From Aphelenchoides besseyi (Eukaryota > Nematoda > Chromadorea > Rhabditida > Aphelenchoididae): a stretch of 64,000 nt of DNA. The notes beneath the pieces were generated by a model. That model was not told where the DNA came from, searched no databases, and saw only the letters and a program-made list of their open reading frames with translations. The position numbers and the translations under genes are program-made. The DNA lies in NCBI GenBank assembly GCA_024699855.1, contig JAMPIQ010000001.1, forward strand, positions 4,340,001-4,404,000, in the 5' to 3' direction. Shown in pieces: positions 10,669-21,917 of this stretch (the first letter of the stretch is position 1; each line of letters begins with the position of its first letter).

Positions 10669-12058
10669 TCATTGCGACAACAATTTGAAGGATTGGAATG
10701 CTTCTCGTCGTTTGGCCAAATGATAACAATAACTGCAGTAGACACACGAGACCTGGTCCTCGGTTGTTGCCGAGATAGCGACTACGACAACTTTCTGACA
10801 TAAATCGCACAATATGAGACCATCAGGTGTCGTTCGAGCAGTCAAGTTGCCAGCTAATCGTCTTCGACGTTCAACAAACTCCTTCGCGTATCGTACGAGC
10901 AGTTTAATTAACGGAGTCAACAGAATTATGACCTAAAGCAACGAATTAGTTAACCAAAAATGTTTATTACATTGGCAATAGAATGACCAAGAAGCTCGCG
11001 ATTCAATGCCGATTCATTCAGTTGAGCTAAACACCCATAAATCAGTCAAGTTCTCAGAAGAACAAACTCACGTATCGATTGTGTTTGTCTGTAAACTGTG
11101 TGAATACCAAGTAAACGTCTCACGATGTTACTTGGTCCGCCACAAGCCAAAAAGAAAAGAAGATGAGCAAACTTGACAAGCATCCAATACGATTGAAGTT
11201 GTTGAAATAAACGTTGCAATCGTACATTGTGGGTTTCATCGATGTATCCTTTGGTTGCCGAAGGTAATAGATGATTGAACAGAAGATTGAGGAGACCACG
11301 TGTTCGAGTAAAATTCGAGTAATAAACGTCCATCAGTCTTTGACCGGGACTCGAACCTGAATATCTGATTTGGGCACTCTTTCCTATTTAATCCCCCCAT
11401 TCGACCGCTTGCTCAAATTTGTTTTCGTATTCTAATTTGCTCGCGTTTATTTTTTCGTTGATCGTAAGCGTTGGGCTACTCATCATTCAGTCCTCGATTC
11501 GTATCTATTTGAATTTATGTGGCGCTCTCGGCATCGTGATCAAGACCTGTTTGAAGCGATTATTTCAGACATTGCGAATTTAAATCCGCCAGAATAAAAG
11601 CTTTAATGAATACGGCTCTTATAACAAACCAAAAAATCCCCCTCAAAAGATCCGCTACCGCCAATTGTGTCAGTTTTCCGCTTTACTAACGCCAGCAACC
11701 CACGCCAATTCACACCAACCCAGCAACCCACGCGTAACCCCACAGTTAGTTTTTGCCAGAGATGTGGCTTGGCGGCGCAGCCGGTTGCAATTTGTAGTTG
11801 TGCGGTGGAAGGGCGTGGAGGGTTAAATAGAAAAGATTTTAATTTCGAGTTATGTGAAAACTAACCTGCTAGATATTGATGACTGTAATAAAGAAGGGGG
11901 ACAATACGTTTCACGTTCCTGTAAACGGTTTGCCATTTCGGATTCTCTGACAATTCTCCCAAATTGTAATCCAATAGTCCAACCACAATCTCCAAAAGCT
12001 CATCATCCAAAATCTGTGAATCCAATTCCACAACTCGCAACGCTGGAGGTCCAACCAT
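10669..12058 (-). CDS. PEX2: Peroxisome biogenesis factor 2 (PEX2), RING E3 ligase
   Basis: Peroxisomal membrane ubiquitin ligase that, with PEX10 and PEX12, ubiquitinates the import receptor PEX5. Start ATG at 12058. Exon 1 reads 'LRVVELDSQILDDELLE' (Pex2/12 N-terminal start); a long intron (about 11869-11356) joins in phase to 'SSPGQRLMDVYYSN', then 'KFAHLLFFL…RRLLGIHTVYRQTQSI', 'NESALNRELLGHSIAN' and 'VIILLTPLIKLLVRY', each matching human PEX2 in order. The C-terminal RING has 'CDLCQ' and 'CVYCSYC' with a following His, but the protein stops about 19 residues later without the last C-x2-C pair. Head-to-head with IER3IP1 across a 283-bp gap. Confidence 0.85.
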
Positions 12059-12341
12059 TAGTTTGATGGACTGAACTCGTGCAATAAAACATGTGCAGAA
12101 TCAACGACATGTTTGATTTGAGTTGATTCGACTACAAAACAACAAACCTTGTAGTCAAGCAATCGGACTGCTCAGTCGGTTCTCGAAAGGAAACGCCACG
12201 CCAAGCGGCTAGTAAACACGTGCATTTGCAGCGCAGCATTCAACGCGTTTATTTCAATTATTTGTTGTTGAATTAACGTTGACTTTGTTTAGAAACAACG
12301 TAGACGGATCGATTGGTTCGATTCGTTAAATCGTTCGGCTA
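12059..12341. promoter_or_regulatory. Shared 5' region between PEX2 and IER3IP1
   Basis: A 283-bp head-to-head interval between PEX2 (-) and the IER3IP1-MAEA pair (+). It must hold both promoters or their outrons. No TATA box or repeat is evident; a direct 'AACAACA/AACAACG' rich stretch lies at 12265-12300. Confidence 0.4.
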
Positions 12342-12668
12342 ATGTTTTTTGCGTTCTTTTCGCTGATCGAATTCTTCGTTTTCATTCTCAACGGTTTTGC
12401 TATTGTTAACCGAGAACGTGTTTTGAATAAGGTGAGCACTCAAGACCTCTTTAGTTTAATGTACTGTTTAGTACCTGAACAAACGACAACACTCGTTCGA
12501 TAATCGTCAAGACGACAGTGCTTTGTACCGTTTGGCTCAGTTGATCATTTCAATTCAAACCGTTCTTCGAGGTTTGTTTGAACTGTTTATCATCTTGCAA
12601 TTAAGATTTTAGTGCCGTTGATTTTCGTGAACATCTTCATTATTGTCGTTCGTTCAGTCTTTGGTTAA
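12342..12668 (+). CDS. IER3IP1: Immediate early response 3-interacting protein 1 / Yos1
   Basis: Small ER-Golgi membrane protein required for COPII-dependent transport. ATG at 12342. Three exons: 'MFFAFFSLIEFFVFILNGFA…VLNK', 'YLNKRQHSFDN…IISIQTVLR' and 'VPLIFVNIFIIVVRSVFG', with introns of 40 and 41 bp. About 80 residues with an N- and a C-terminal hydrophobic helix. The end 'R-T/x-V-x-R-VPLI-x-VN-x-x-x-I' is the family hallmark (human '…RTVMRVPLIIVNSIAIVLLLLFG'). The stop at 12666-12668 is 17 bp before the MAEA start, implying a joint transcript. Confidence 0.9.
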
Positions 12669-12685
12669 ACACATTGATTTGCAAA

Positions 12686-14081
12686 ATGCAAGCAATAACG
12701 GGAATCGATGAAGTCACGGCGCTAGAGTATGGGCAACTTAAAGTCCACTATGAGATCTTAAACAAAAAATTTCGAGCTGCACAACGAGCAGCCGACCAAT
12801 ATCATTTCTATGCTAAACGTCAATCCGACGAGATTGAATCCATTTTGAAGACTTCGAATGGCACCAAACCAATTCCAATAAAAAATGTAGGTTTTAGACT
12901 TTATTTGTATTCTCATCCTTTTCAGGTCGCTGCTCCAATCCAAAACTTATCTTCTCGTCTTACCAATTGGATGTCCGAATTAGATGTGGCTATGGAGATG
13001 GAAATTCAAGCAGCGGAAACAATCAATGCCAGCGCCGAGTATTTGAAACAAGTGAGTCGAACAATTTTAAGTCATTTATTTGTTTTTGCTTAGGGCACAT
13101 CAACGGATATCAACGTTGTTTCCTTATTCCGAAAACAGCGAACCAATCGTTTCATTATTGAGTATCTACTCCGGAACGGCTATTTTGAAACTGCACAAAA
13201 ATTGGCCGAATATGTCGGAGCAGAAAACTGCAATAAGAACGTTTTTCACGTGGCCAAACAAGTCGAAGAAGCTCTTCAACGACGGGATCTCTCGATTTGC
13301 TTGCAATGGGTGATGGACAATCGTTCGAAGTAAGTGATTTCAAGTTGATAGAATTGAGATTGTTTTTAGACTTCACCGTTTACATTCCAAATTCGAAAAG
13401 GAAGTGCGTATTCAACAGCTGATCGATATGATTAACAGCGGGAAACGACGAGAAGCTGTGAACTTTCTTAAAGCTCATTTCGGTGGTTCGAGGAAATGGA
13501 ACAAGAGACTGTTGAACGTGAGTGAAACCAAATTGAAACATTTATTAATAAAGCACTTTAGGTGATGGGCTTGTTGGTACGTTCGGAATATGAAGATGTC
13601 AATGATCAGTGAAACAAAATGATTTCAGGCTTTTGGACCCAAAACAGACATTGGCGACTACAAGAAACTAGTCGATGATGATCGTTGGAATCGAATGGCC
13701 GAACTGTTTCGTGAAGAAAACGCAAAGATATTCAAACTCTCCGGACACTCGGCATTCAGCGCATGTTTACAAGTTGGTATTGCGGCCCACAAAACGCCGA
13801 TGTGTCATCATGATCCGAATTCTCGTTGTGTTGTTTGTCGCGAACTATTCGATTTGGCTGATGGGTTGCCGTTTTCTCACTCTCGAATTTCTCGACTTAT
13901 CTGTGCAGAAACCGGCGATCAATTGGATGAAGAGAATCGTCCATTGATGTTGTCCAACGGTCGTGTCTACGGTGAACGCGCAATCAGAATGATGGCTGAA
14001 AAGCAGACAGGAGTTATCATTTGTCCACGAACCAACGAACCCTGTCAAATGAAAGAAATCCGCAAAATCTACGTTCTCTAA
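12686..14081 (+). CDS. MAEA: MAEA / GID9-type CTLH-complex E3 ligase subunit
   Basis: RING-like subunit of the CTLH (GID) ubiquitin ligase, partner of RMND5. ATG at 12686. N-terminal 'EYGQLKVHYEILNKKFRAAQ' matches human MAEA '[20 protein letters not shown]'; then LisH/CTLH segments ('IIEYLLRNGYFETAQKLAE', 'EALQRRDLSICLQWVMDNRS', 'INSGKRREAVNFLKAHF'), CRA region 'GLLAFGPKTDIGDYKKLVD', and the C-terminal Gid-type RING: 'CVVC', 'FSHSRISRLICAETGDQLDEENRPLML', 'VYGERAI', 'VICPRTNEPC'. Six or so introns of about 45 bp. Only 17 bp separate it from the IER3IP1 stop; the best trans-splice acceptor, 'CGTTCGTTCAG', lies within the last codons of that gene. Confidence 0.95.
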
Positions 14082-14876
14082 CCTTCACATTGTAATTTCA
14101 GCTCATTGATGTTAAATAAACATAAGTGGAATTCAATTGTGACATAACTTCGACAAGGTTGACCGGTGCATATGTCTGGAATGCAATTCATTTGTTTTTC
14201 AAAGAAAATGACCGCTCAGCACGCATTCCGAAGAGAGAAAACCGGCTTTTGCGCGCTCTCTATTCATATTCATGTTGCCCTTGTGAATCTGATAAGCCGA
14301 TGCACGAATAAGTTTCAGGCGTCTTGCCAACGACGAGCCATCAGTTTGAACATCGACGTCATCAACGGCTGTGAATTCAGAAGCCGACATTTGCACAACA
14401 TTTTTGAGTTCAATTGTTTTTGCTGCAGTCGATTTCGGTTGATCGGAAGTTCGAAAGCGGATATAAACAATCGAAAAGTTTTCGACTTTCTACGTGCCAT
14501 CCGTTTTTGCGCAAAACGTTTTCTCCAAAACACACGCGCGAGAATCTTCGAGGTCGGTTTGCGGTTAACTGAACAGCTTTCTCGGCATTTTCGCGTTCTT
14601 CCGATTTGCGGTTTTGCGCGTTTTCTGCGCAACTTCGACGCCGAGTTCATTATTCCGGATGTTCAGATATCCACGACTTTGATTTTGTTATCGCAATACA
14701 CCGAAACCCACAGGGTTCGTCGCACTTGTCCGTTCGCTTTTTGTTTACTCGTCCGTTTCAAAAGTCCCGTTCGTTGATCTTTTGAAGTGCGATGAATCAG
14801 CTCGTACGACGTGAATGTTTTCACTGTACACAGCAGCATAATAACTTTGATTTCAGATTAAAACGACTACGCGATA
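14082..14876. other. Intergenic region with weak minus-strand ORF
   Basis: Between MAEA and the Aster gene. On the minus strand an ATG-initiated frame of about 62 codons (14379-14199, 'SASEFTAVDDVDVQTDGSS…') and a longer Arg/Lys-rich frame (14650-14315) are open, but no domain, splice partner or homologue is recognised. The segment 14800-14870 is probably 5' leader of the Aster gene, ending in a TTTCAG acceptor at 14856. Confidence 0.3.
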
Positions 14877-17800
14877 ATGGGTCTTAAGAAGTTGCGCAAA
14901 GAGCTTCTCAACGGAGATCATTCGGATAGTGACAGGTGAGTAGTTGTTTGAATCGTGTAGGCAAAAAGTTGGGTGTTTGCGCGAGCAATTACTCACCGGG
15001 ACAACCGAAGAAATTTGGCCAAAATTGCAAAATGAATGTCGACATGGAAAGGGTGCGTTTGGAGGATGTTTGTGTATCGAGAGGGTTTGCCTTCACTTGC
15101 GTATTTTCGTCTCATAATCGACAGGGTGTGAACGGGAATTCGATTTGCATCGATGAAATTCATCGGTATGACTTCAAACAGCGCTTTCGAGAGGATTAAG
15201 CACGCGGGCATTCGGGTCGCAAGCGACTATTTCGAGTTTCATTCTTAGTAGTCATGAGCAATTCACAGCAAACAAACTCAATTCCTACTCCATTGGCTCA
15301 TGTTCGTAATATTTGGAACCAAATTGGATTGTCGAATGGTTGGCAACGACCCAAATCTACTTATGCGACTGTTCCCGCCATTAAACGACCGTTTTTTCAT
15401 CGACGATCGTTGACCCGAAGATCACAATTACGACGATCATCTCGACGATTTCCCGGAAAAACGAGAAAATTGTAAGCAAGAAACACAAAAAGGGTTTAGT
15501 GGCTCTCAACACATGGTTTTTGTTCCAATTTGTTTTCTTTGTCAAACAGCAGAAAAGATCAAGACTTAGAGGTCGGCGCTTGCGATCGAAAATCGACGGA
15601 TGGAGCAGCGGCATTGACCTTTTACGACTGACCGTGATTGCTCTTCAACCCCTTTCACTTCGCGGTAACTCTTGAGAAGACAAACTGCGTTGATGGTCGA
15701 AACGATCGTGTGTTTTGTGTCCGTTGGTCAACAAACTCGATAGTGGACCATGAATCGAATCGAATGACAATCGCGGTCTCTTTTTTTCTCTTAAGGCGGA
15801 CCAAAAACTGGTCACTAGCTGTCCACACTCGTCTGTCCTTTCCTTCATTCCGCAGGGCGCTTTTTATACTCGAGCTTGCGCCGAGAAAACTCTCTTCTTT
15901 TTGCATCATGGCCAATAGCATCGTCATTTGGCGCATGAAATTTTGATGTTTTTTACTTCGTCGCCCGTCGACAGAGTTTATAGTGGGTTATTGGATGAAT
16001 GACACGTTTATTGTTGGCGATTAACTTTCGTTGCCAAATGAGTTCGTTTTGCAAAAGCGGTTGTTTTCGTTTTTCATTTGAAATTCCCACGCTAATGACG
16101 AATTCGAGTGTTTGACATTTGCGACTTTTTCAGTGCAATCAGCAGTTCGGGACCGACCGTTGGCATCGATTCCTCGTCCGTTCATTCTTCGAATTCGAAT
16201 CACAATCCTTGTAATTGCAATTCGTGTAGCGCCAACGATCAACGAATTGATGAAACGGTCAATTCGTCCGAGAGTTTGATTCACTACGAAGTTGAACGAC
16301 CGAACGAAATGACCGGCCATACGATACACGGAACGAGCTTCGAGTTCGAATCGTAAGTTAATTCGATTTGACTTTTGATATGTTTCGATAATTCAGTTTT
16401 GCTACAACTGAACCAACGTGCTCAGCTTCGATGATGAGTTTGGACAAGAAACCGAAATTGCATCGAATTGGTGAGAAATTGAAGAAATTTCTGACTCCAC
16501 GCGATGAGCACTACAACCGACAATTTCAACGGCTTTTCGTCGACTACTTGAACTTGGATGAAGATTTGATTGCAAGTAAGTGGAGGACAAGACGAGATCT
16601 TCGACTGAATTGTTTAGGTTTCAATTGTTTGTATCACGATCCCGAAAGAAAAACGCCATTGACCGGAAGATTGTTTGTCAGTTCGATGAGTTTGGCATTC
16701 AACTCAAGTTCAGCACCATCACGTTTCGTTCTTCCATTCGATAATATCTTTCGTATAAACAAGGAGCAACAGAAAAGTGCAACAAAAGCCAATGGAATTC
16801 GGGTGAATAATCTTAGACGTTAATTATTAATCGAGATGGAATTTTAGATCGTGCTCGATGACGGTGTGACTTGTCATTTCGGTTCCTTCAGTTCCTGTGA
16901 CAAAGCCTACTCCGTGATTTTACATCAATGGAAAATTAAACACAATGCAGTGGACGATCGAGAAGTTGGACGTCAAATGTCGAAAAACAAAATGAATATC
17001 GAGGTAAATTTGGGTTTGCATCTTTAAAGTTGGAACCCAAATCTTTATCGGGTCATTTTTTGTGATTCGATTGCGTTGAACAGTCGAATCGGTTCGTCGA
17101 CTTCCACTGATGTGCATCCCGAAGCATAATCGGAAGTTTGAAAAGTCGGGGATTCCAACTTCGAGTTCCACGACGACTCAGAGTAGCAAGGAAATGGACT
17201 CGGATTCGAGCACCGACGATGAAGCGAGCATTCGATTCTGTCAATTGCAGGTGATGAGTTTGTTTGCTCTCTGTGTCCAACTGAACGGACAGCTGCGATT
17301 ATGCGCGTCGATTCTCGTTGTTGACGATAAAAACTGCTCGAAGCCAAGAGGGAACTAACGTGTTGAATGAAAACGTTTGTTCGTCTACGCAAAAACGTTC
17401 TGTGCGTTGTCAGACTCAATGATGTCAATTGGTGGTTGGTTCAACTCTAAAACAATTGAGGTGGGAAAGAAGTGTCGAAATCGCTTCTTCTGTTGACAGC
17501 AAAGTTGTTGCACTTTAAGTTGTCGCGCTCTTAATCGAATTTCGACAAAATCATAAGAATTAGCGGCCAGCGATGCAACGAATTAGCTCTCGCATTCGAC
17601 TTAGTTCGTTTTTCTTCTTCTTTTCTTTGGCCACTGAGCAGTGTGCTCGAATGAAGTCGGACCATGGCGTGCGCGTTTGACCTTCGCATTCTGAAGTCGT
17701 CCGACAGCAGTTTTTTTGACTTAACTGCGTAATCTAGTCAATTAAATTCCTCGATGCTTCGCAGATATGCGCTGTATAAGGTATCCGGAGAAAATTTAAA

Positions 17801-19185
17801 GCTTCAACTCAGATTTTTCTTGTAATAACTGCAGTCTTTTCAGATGGGTGTGAACCAAACGACCAACGAATCTCATGCTGTGCCAACGGATACGGCTAGT
17901 CAGACGAGTCACAACACAGACGATAGTAAGTGATGTTCAGTCATTTTTAAATGGCAATTGATTTTTTAGCTTCTCAAAGCTGCGAGCCAGCGAACTGTGA
18001 GTGTACGGATCACAAAGGTCACAATCTTCTCGATGCCATCTACCCACTGAGTGCCAATCAAATGTTTCAATTTTTGTTCACTGACAACGAGAATATGCGC
18101 GAATTCTTGAAAATAGCAAAAAGAACTGGTAAAAAAGTTTTTTATTGGCAAACTTGACAGGTGATTTAGACGTCAATTACGAGACTTGGTCTGATGCTGG
18201 AGAGTCGATTAGAAAACCCCGACAGAAGAAGAAACGAACTTCTAAATACACCGTGGAGTTGTCCAACACTTGGGGTCCAAAAGCATGTGACGTTACTGAG
18301 CAACAAATGTACACGGAATTTGGGCCCCAAGCCATCAATGGATTCATGATGGAAAAAGAGATCTCGAATTCTGGTATCCCTTATGCTGATGCTTTTGCTA
18401 TCGAGTTGCGTTATTGCATCACACGTATTTCTCCGAGTTCTTGTCGATTGCGGGTCTACGGTGAAATTGTCTACAAAAAAGCGATTATGGGAATGTTCAA
18501 AGGTATTTGTACAATTCTGCGATAATGTACAGCAAGCAACTTCCTAGGTTTTATCGAACGTCAGACGATGAATGGCATGTCCGACTATTACAAGACTCTC
18601 GATCGTTATCTTCGTGAACACAAGAATTCGATCATTCAAAAAATCAATGAACATCATCGGTCAGCCGCCGGACGTGAATCGTTGATGAGTACCGCGGAAA
18701 ATGGAAGTTATCGTTCGTTGGCTGAAGGTTATGAGTCGGATAATGAAGAAGAGAAAAGTCAAGATTTTCGGTTAGCTTACAAAAATGAACAAACTAATCA
18801 ATTCAATGATTCTTCTAGACCGCAACGTAACAGTGCCCGTAGAATCTCGACTATCGATCGTTCACCAATCGTTCAACCGACTTCTCTATCCACAGCTCAG
18901 ATCTCGTTGCTCAACGACATTTCCATCAGTTTGCGTGTGATTGCTGGAATGTGAGATAAACACAAGCACATAACTCACTAAACGAAACATTTCAGTTTGC
19001 TTTTACTTTTCGTTATTCAACTTTGGTTCTTCTTCAATTCTTCATCATCGCCTGTGGTTCCTGAGTCGTTGGATCGTACCGATTCGTTGGCTAGTTTGAT
19101 CCGTCACAGCAATTTGCGTGATCTTCGAAGACTTCTTCACGAAATCGAAGAACGTTTGGTTGCAGCTGAAACTGCTGGTCGTTGA
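14877..19185 (+). CDS. Aster/GRAMD1-type sterol transfer protein
   Basis: ER-anchored protein with an N-terminal GRAM domain and a VASt/ASTER domain, which moves cholesterol from plasma membrane to ER. First coding exon 14877-14935 (MGLKKLRKELLNGDHSDSD) joins in phase 2 to the exon at 16134 (Ser/Asn-rich). GRAM: 'FNCLYHDPERKTPLTGRLFV', 'SMSLAFNSSS', 'PFDNIFRINKEQ', 'DGVTCHFGSFSSCDKAYSVI' (about 16620-16935). ASTER: 'NLLDAIYPLSANQMFQFLF…FLKIAKRTGDLDV', 'ACDVTEQQMYTEFGPQAING', 'ELRYCITRISPSSCRLRVYG' (17985-18500). A C-terminal hydrophobic anchor 'LLLLFVIQLWFFF' (about 18995-19035) and a helix end the protein. The exon join between 17003 and 17078 is unclear: coding resumes near 17080 in a frame that my donor does not match. 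The intron 17258-17848 is unusually long. Confidence 0.85.
15254..15471 (+). CDS. Candidate alternative first exon of the Aster gene
   Basis: Inside the first long intron, an ATG five bases after a 'CATTCTTAG' acceptor opens 73 codons (MSNSQQTNSIPTPLAHVRN…) that run into a GTAAGC donor in phase 2 at 15472. This is the same phase as exon 14877-14935, so either exon can splice to 16134. The encoded segment is Arg/Ser-rich (RRSLTRRSQLRRSSRR), quite unlike the acidic alternative. If unspliced the frame ends one codon later, so an independent tiny gene is possible. Confidence 0.45.
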
Positions 19186-19298
19186 CTTGCAATTACTGAA
19201 ATACAAATGAACTTATTTCTTTCAAAGATTTTTGTGGTGCATTTCACAATACGGTTTTCACTTTGACGAGATTTGTATGATTGTTTGGGTCTAAGATT

Positions 19299-19472
19299 CT
19301 AACGAGATTTGTTCGCTAATGTTGTTGTACATATTGTATTGTTGTTTCGATCGCAATAAAAACTCACAATGAAAACGATCGCCAACAATCCGGCTACCAA
19401 ACGTTCAACTTGACGCGTCGACAACGAGAAACTTAACACACGAGTTTTGGGTCGAAAGGAGAAATTGTTCAT
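19299..19472 (-). CDS. Small single-pass membrane protein, unknown
   Basis: ATG at 19472, 57 codons, stop at 19299. The N-terminus is basic (NNFSFRPKTRVLSF), followed by a hydrophobic span VAGLLAIVFIVSFY and an Asn/Thr-rich tail. A GTGAGT inside the hydrophobic span could be a donor, so a spliced C-terminus is possible. It starts 26 bp from the UTP14 start on the opposite strand, suggesting a bidirectional promoter. Family not recognised. Confidence 0.4.
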   Translation of the reverse strand: MNNFSFRPKTRVLSFSLSTRQVERLVAGLLAIVFIVSFYCDRNNNTICTTTLANKSR

Positions 19473-19497
19473 TTTTGTTCTATGTTTAAAGTTCACG

Positions 19498-21344
19498 ATG
19501 AAGCCGTCGAATAAGAAGCGAACGTTGACGGCACCTCTCCATCGACAAGCTCGTGAACGAGTGGAATCGAAATTCGCTTATAGTGAATCGAAGTGAGTTA
19601 AGACGAGTAGATCGAAGTCTAAATTCGAACATTTTCAGAAAAGAACTTAAACGATGGGATCCGATTGTGCAAAAGAATCGAGCAGCCGAACAGTTGAGTT
19701 TCCCGTTGAATGATCCGAACACTTTTTTTACTGAACCGGTGGCCGAGAAGTCAAAAGCTTTCACGGTAAACGTTTCCAAAAGCTTCTGTTTCTATTCTTT
19801 TATTTAGCCACGTACAAGTTTGGAAAAACGATTGGCCGCGGCCTTGGGTACCAGCAAAAACGTTCTGACCAACGATCGACTTTACACTGATGCCGAGCAA
19901 GAACTCTTGAAAGCCATCGATTTGAACGAGGTAGTTAATTCTTGTGTATATGTGTTTTATTTGATTCCAGGCAAAAAAGCGAACTTCTCAATTACAAAAA
20001 GCTCGAGCACTTCAAAGTTATGTTGCCGCCAAACAAGCACGTGAAGCTCGAATCAAAAGTAAAAAGTAGGTTGTGTTCTTTTAGATGCTCCACTGTCTTT
20101 ATATTCAGATACCGGAGAGTACGAAAAAAGGAAAAACGAAAGAAGATGATCAAAGAACTAGAAGAACTTTTGGCTAAAGATCCAGAAGCGGCTAAAGAGA
20201 AATTGAAAGAATTGGATCGTGATCGAGCGTATGAACGTGCAACTTTGAAGCATCGTGGAACAAGCAAGTGGTCAGTTCAGTTGAAACAATATGCGTCGAA
20301 GAATCCGGGAATGCAAAAGCTCATATCCGAGCATATGAAGTTGGGTCGTGCACTGAAAGGACGTCATGGATTGGAGAAGGTTGTGGAGAGCGACGATGAA
20401 AACAGTCAAGAAGATGAGACCAGCGAACAGCCACTCACAAAATCGGAAATACTGGAGGTAATCGGCAGAGAAAAAAGAGTGCTTACGAGTCGTTCGTTTT
20501 AGTTAGCTGCTGAACAAGCTCGTCGAGAAGTGAAAGATGAAGCCGAATTGGACGAAATAGAAATCGAAAAAGCTTCAAAAAATTCTGAGCTCAAAAACAA
20601 GTTGAATGCGATTCGAAATGCTACAAAACCAGTGAGTTCAAATGCATTTTTGTGTTCAAAGGTTTTGTGTTTAGCAAGAGATTGCTCAAATAAATTTGAC
20701 CGATGAAGACATGATTCTGGCTGCTGGCGATGAAGAAGACGATCGTGAGTTGTGGTCGAACGTTTGTTCAACATTTTTGTTTTTAGTGGAAAACGATCGG
20801 TTCTTGAGTCAAGCATTTGATGCAGATGATGTAGTCGGCGAGTTCGTGAAGGAAAAAGAGCAATTGGCCGAAGCCGAACAGAAGACAATTGACGAGCGAC
20901 TTTTTGGTTGGGGCGATTGGACAGGTTTTGGTATTTCCGAGGAGAAACAACGGAAAAAGAAAGAACGGTAGTAGCTTCTGTTTTTCTTATTTGCAAACTC
21001 TCTTCAGATTCCTAAAGCGGTTACCAACAAAACCGAGAAAGGATGCCGGCCGAAGCGGTTTGATCATTCGAGACAAAGACGATCGACTTGCCAACTTGCA
21101 ACCCAAAGATGTTCCGTTTCCGTTCACGGCGGTTAGCGACTTTGAAGCGGTGGTGCGACAGCCGATTGGTCGTGATTGGAATACGAACATCGCACACCGT
21201 AGTCTCATCCGCAAATCGGTTGTTACGAAAGCCGGCAGAATCATTCGTCCGTTGGACAAAAACGACGAGTTGCATCGGACCGCTGAAGAGACACTTGCTG
21301 AGAAGAATGCCGATGAGGACAATTTCGACGATTTACTCCATTGA
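19498..21344 (+). CDS. UTP14: U3 snoRNP processome protein UTP14
   Basis: Component of the small-subunit processome, needed for 18S rRNA maturation in the nucleolus and a cofactor of the helicase DHR1. ATG at 19498. Signatures: 'KKELKRWDPIVQKNRAAEQL.FPL', 'TPRTSLEKRLAAAL', 'RRVRKKEKRKK', 'RATLKHRGTSKWSVQLKQY' (a UTP14 hallmark), an acidic middle, and the C-terminal 'FGWGDWTGFGI', 'RDKDDRLANLQPKDVPFPF', 'QPIGRDWNT', 'LIRKSVVTKAGRIIRPL'. About seven short introns. Lys/Glu-rich as usual. Length (about 520 residues) is short of the human protein but complete over the conserved segments. Confidence 0.95.
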
Positions 21345-21351
21345 TTGCTGT

Positions 21352-21637
21352 TATTATCTATTGTTAAGTTTTTGATTGTTGCAAAGAAATTTGTTGTCAG
21401 AGATACTGTCGTAGTGTTCATGTACTTTCCGACTTTCTCGCGGTAGTAGATAAACGCGCTACAGCACATCTCTGTTGCTAGTTTGTACGTCGAATTGACT
21501 GCCAACAAATTGATCCCTTCATCTATTTCAGTCAACAACAGCTTTCGAAGAAGTTGTTTCGCTTCGGAAACGTGGTTTAAGAAATCAAGGTCTGCAAGAG
21601 ACCAGTTAGTCAAAAGCATTAAAATTGTACACCACAA
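21352..21637 (-). CDS. Possible exon of unknown helical protein
   Basis: On the minus strand, after the acceptor 'TCTCTTGCAG' (near 21599), a frame reads 'LDFLNHVSEAKQLLRKLLLTEIDEG…LATEMCCSAFIYYREKVGKYMN', amphipathic and with good codon use, then a GTATCT donor. Flanking exons were not identified, and the frame runs on into antisense of UTP14 if unspliced. No family recognised. Confidence 0.25.
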
Positions 21638-21800
21638 GTCACTTAAATAGAATAATCAACGGAAGCAAAGTTAAATGGCCTATTCGTCGGGTTTACGTGA
21701 CTTTTTGGTGCGTGCTTGAGGTTGGTGGGAAGCGGTTTGAATTTCGGATTCGACGGTGAGGTGGAAATGCGAGTTTCAGTGTATTGACCCTCATTTTACA

Positions 21801-21910
21801 ATTATGTGCTCTACCGTTGGGCAAAGCGTTCCAAAATTTGTATTGGTGTTCAGCCACAGCCTACAGAAGGGCCAGAACGTATACTAACCTCAAACTTGGG
21901 TTAATAAACC
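21801..21910 (-). ncRNA. Spliced-leader RNA gene (SL1-like), copy A
   Basis: Mirror copy of the plus-strand SL RNA at 22243. The 22-nt leader occupies 21910 down to 21889, followed by the GTTAGT donor, the Sm site AATTTTGGA at 21838-21830 and a terminal 8-bp hairpin ending near 21808. The 117-bp arms 21801-21917 and 22236-22352 are exact reverse complements, so both RNAs are identical. Evidence is sequence-only, but three independent SL RNA hallmarks coincide. Confidence 0.9.
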
Positions 21911-21917
21911 GACGATG

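Noticed and set aside
11340..11420. tRNA-like T-loop 'GGTTCGAGTCCCGG' on the minus strand
   Set aside because: No matching acceptor or anticodon stem, one T-stem mismatch, and the bases are PEX2 coding sequence right at the 3' splice site (…AG|GTTCGAGTCCCGGTC encodes S-S-P-G).
14166..14777. 203-codon plus-strand frame downstream of MAEA
   Set aside because: Starts inside the MAEA 3' flank with no acceptor or conserved motif and is rich in Cys/Arg/Phe from antisense-like composition; no support as a gene.
20987..21637. 216-codon minus-strand frame
   Set aside because: Its 3' half is antisense of UTP14 coding exons; only the 5' part (exon-like, 21352-21600) was kept, at low confidence.
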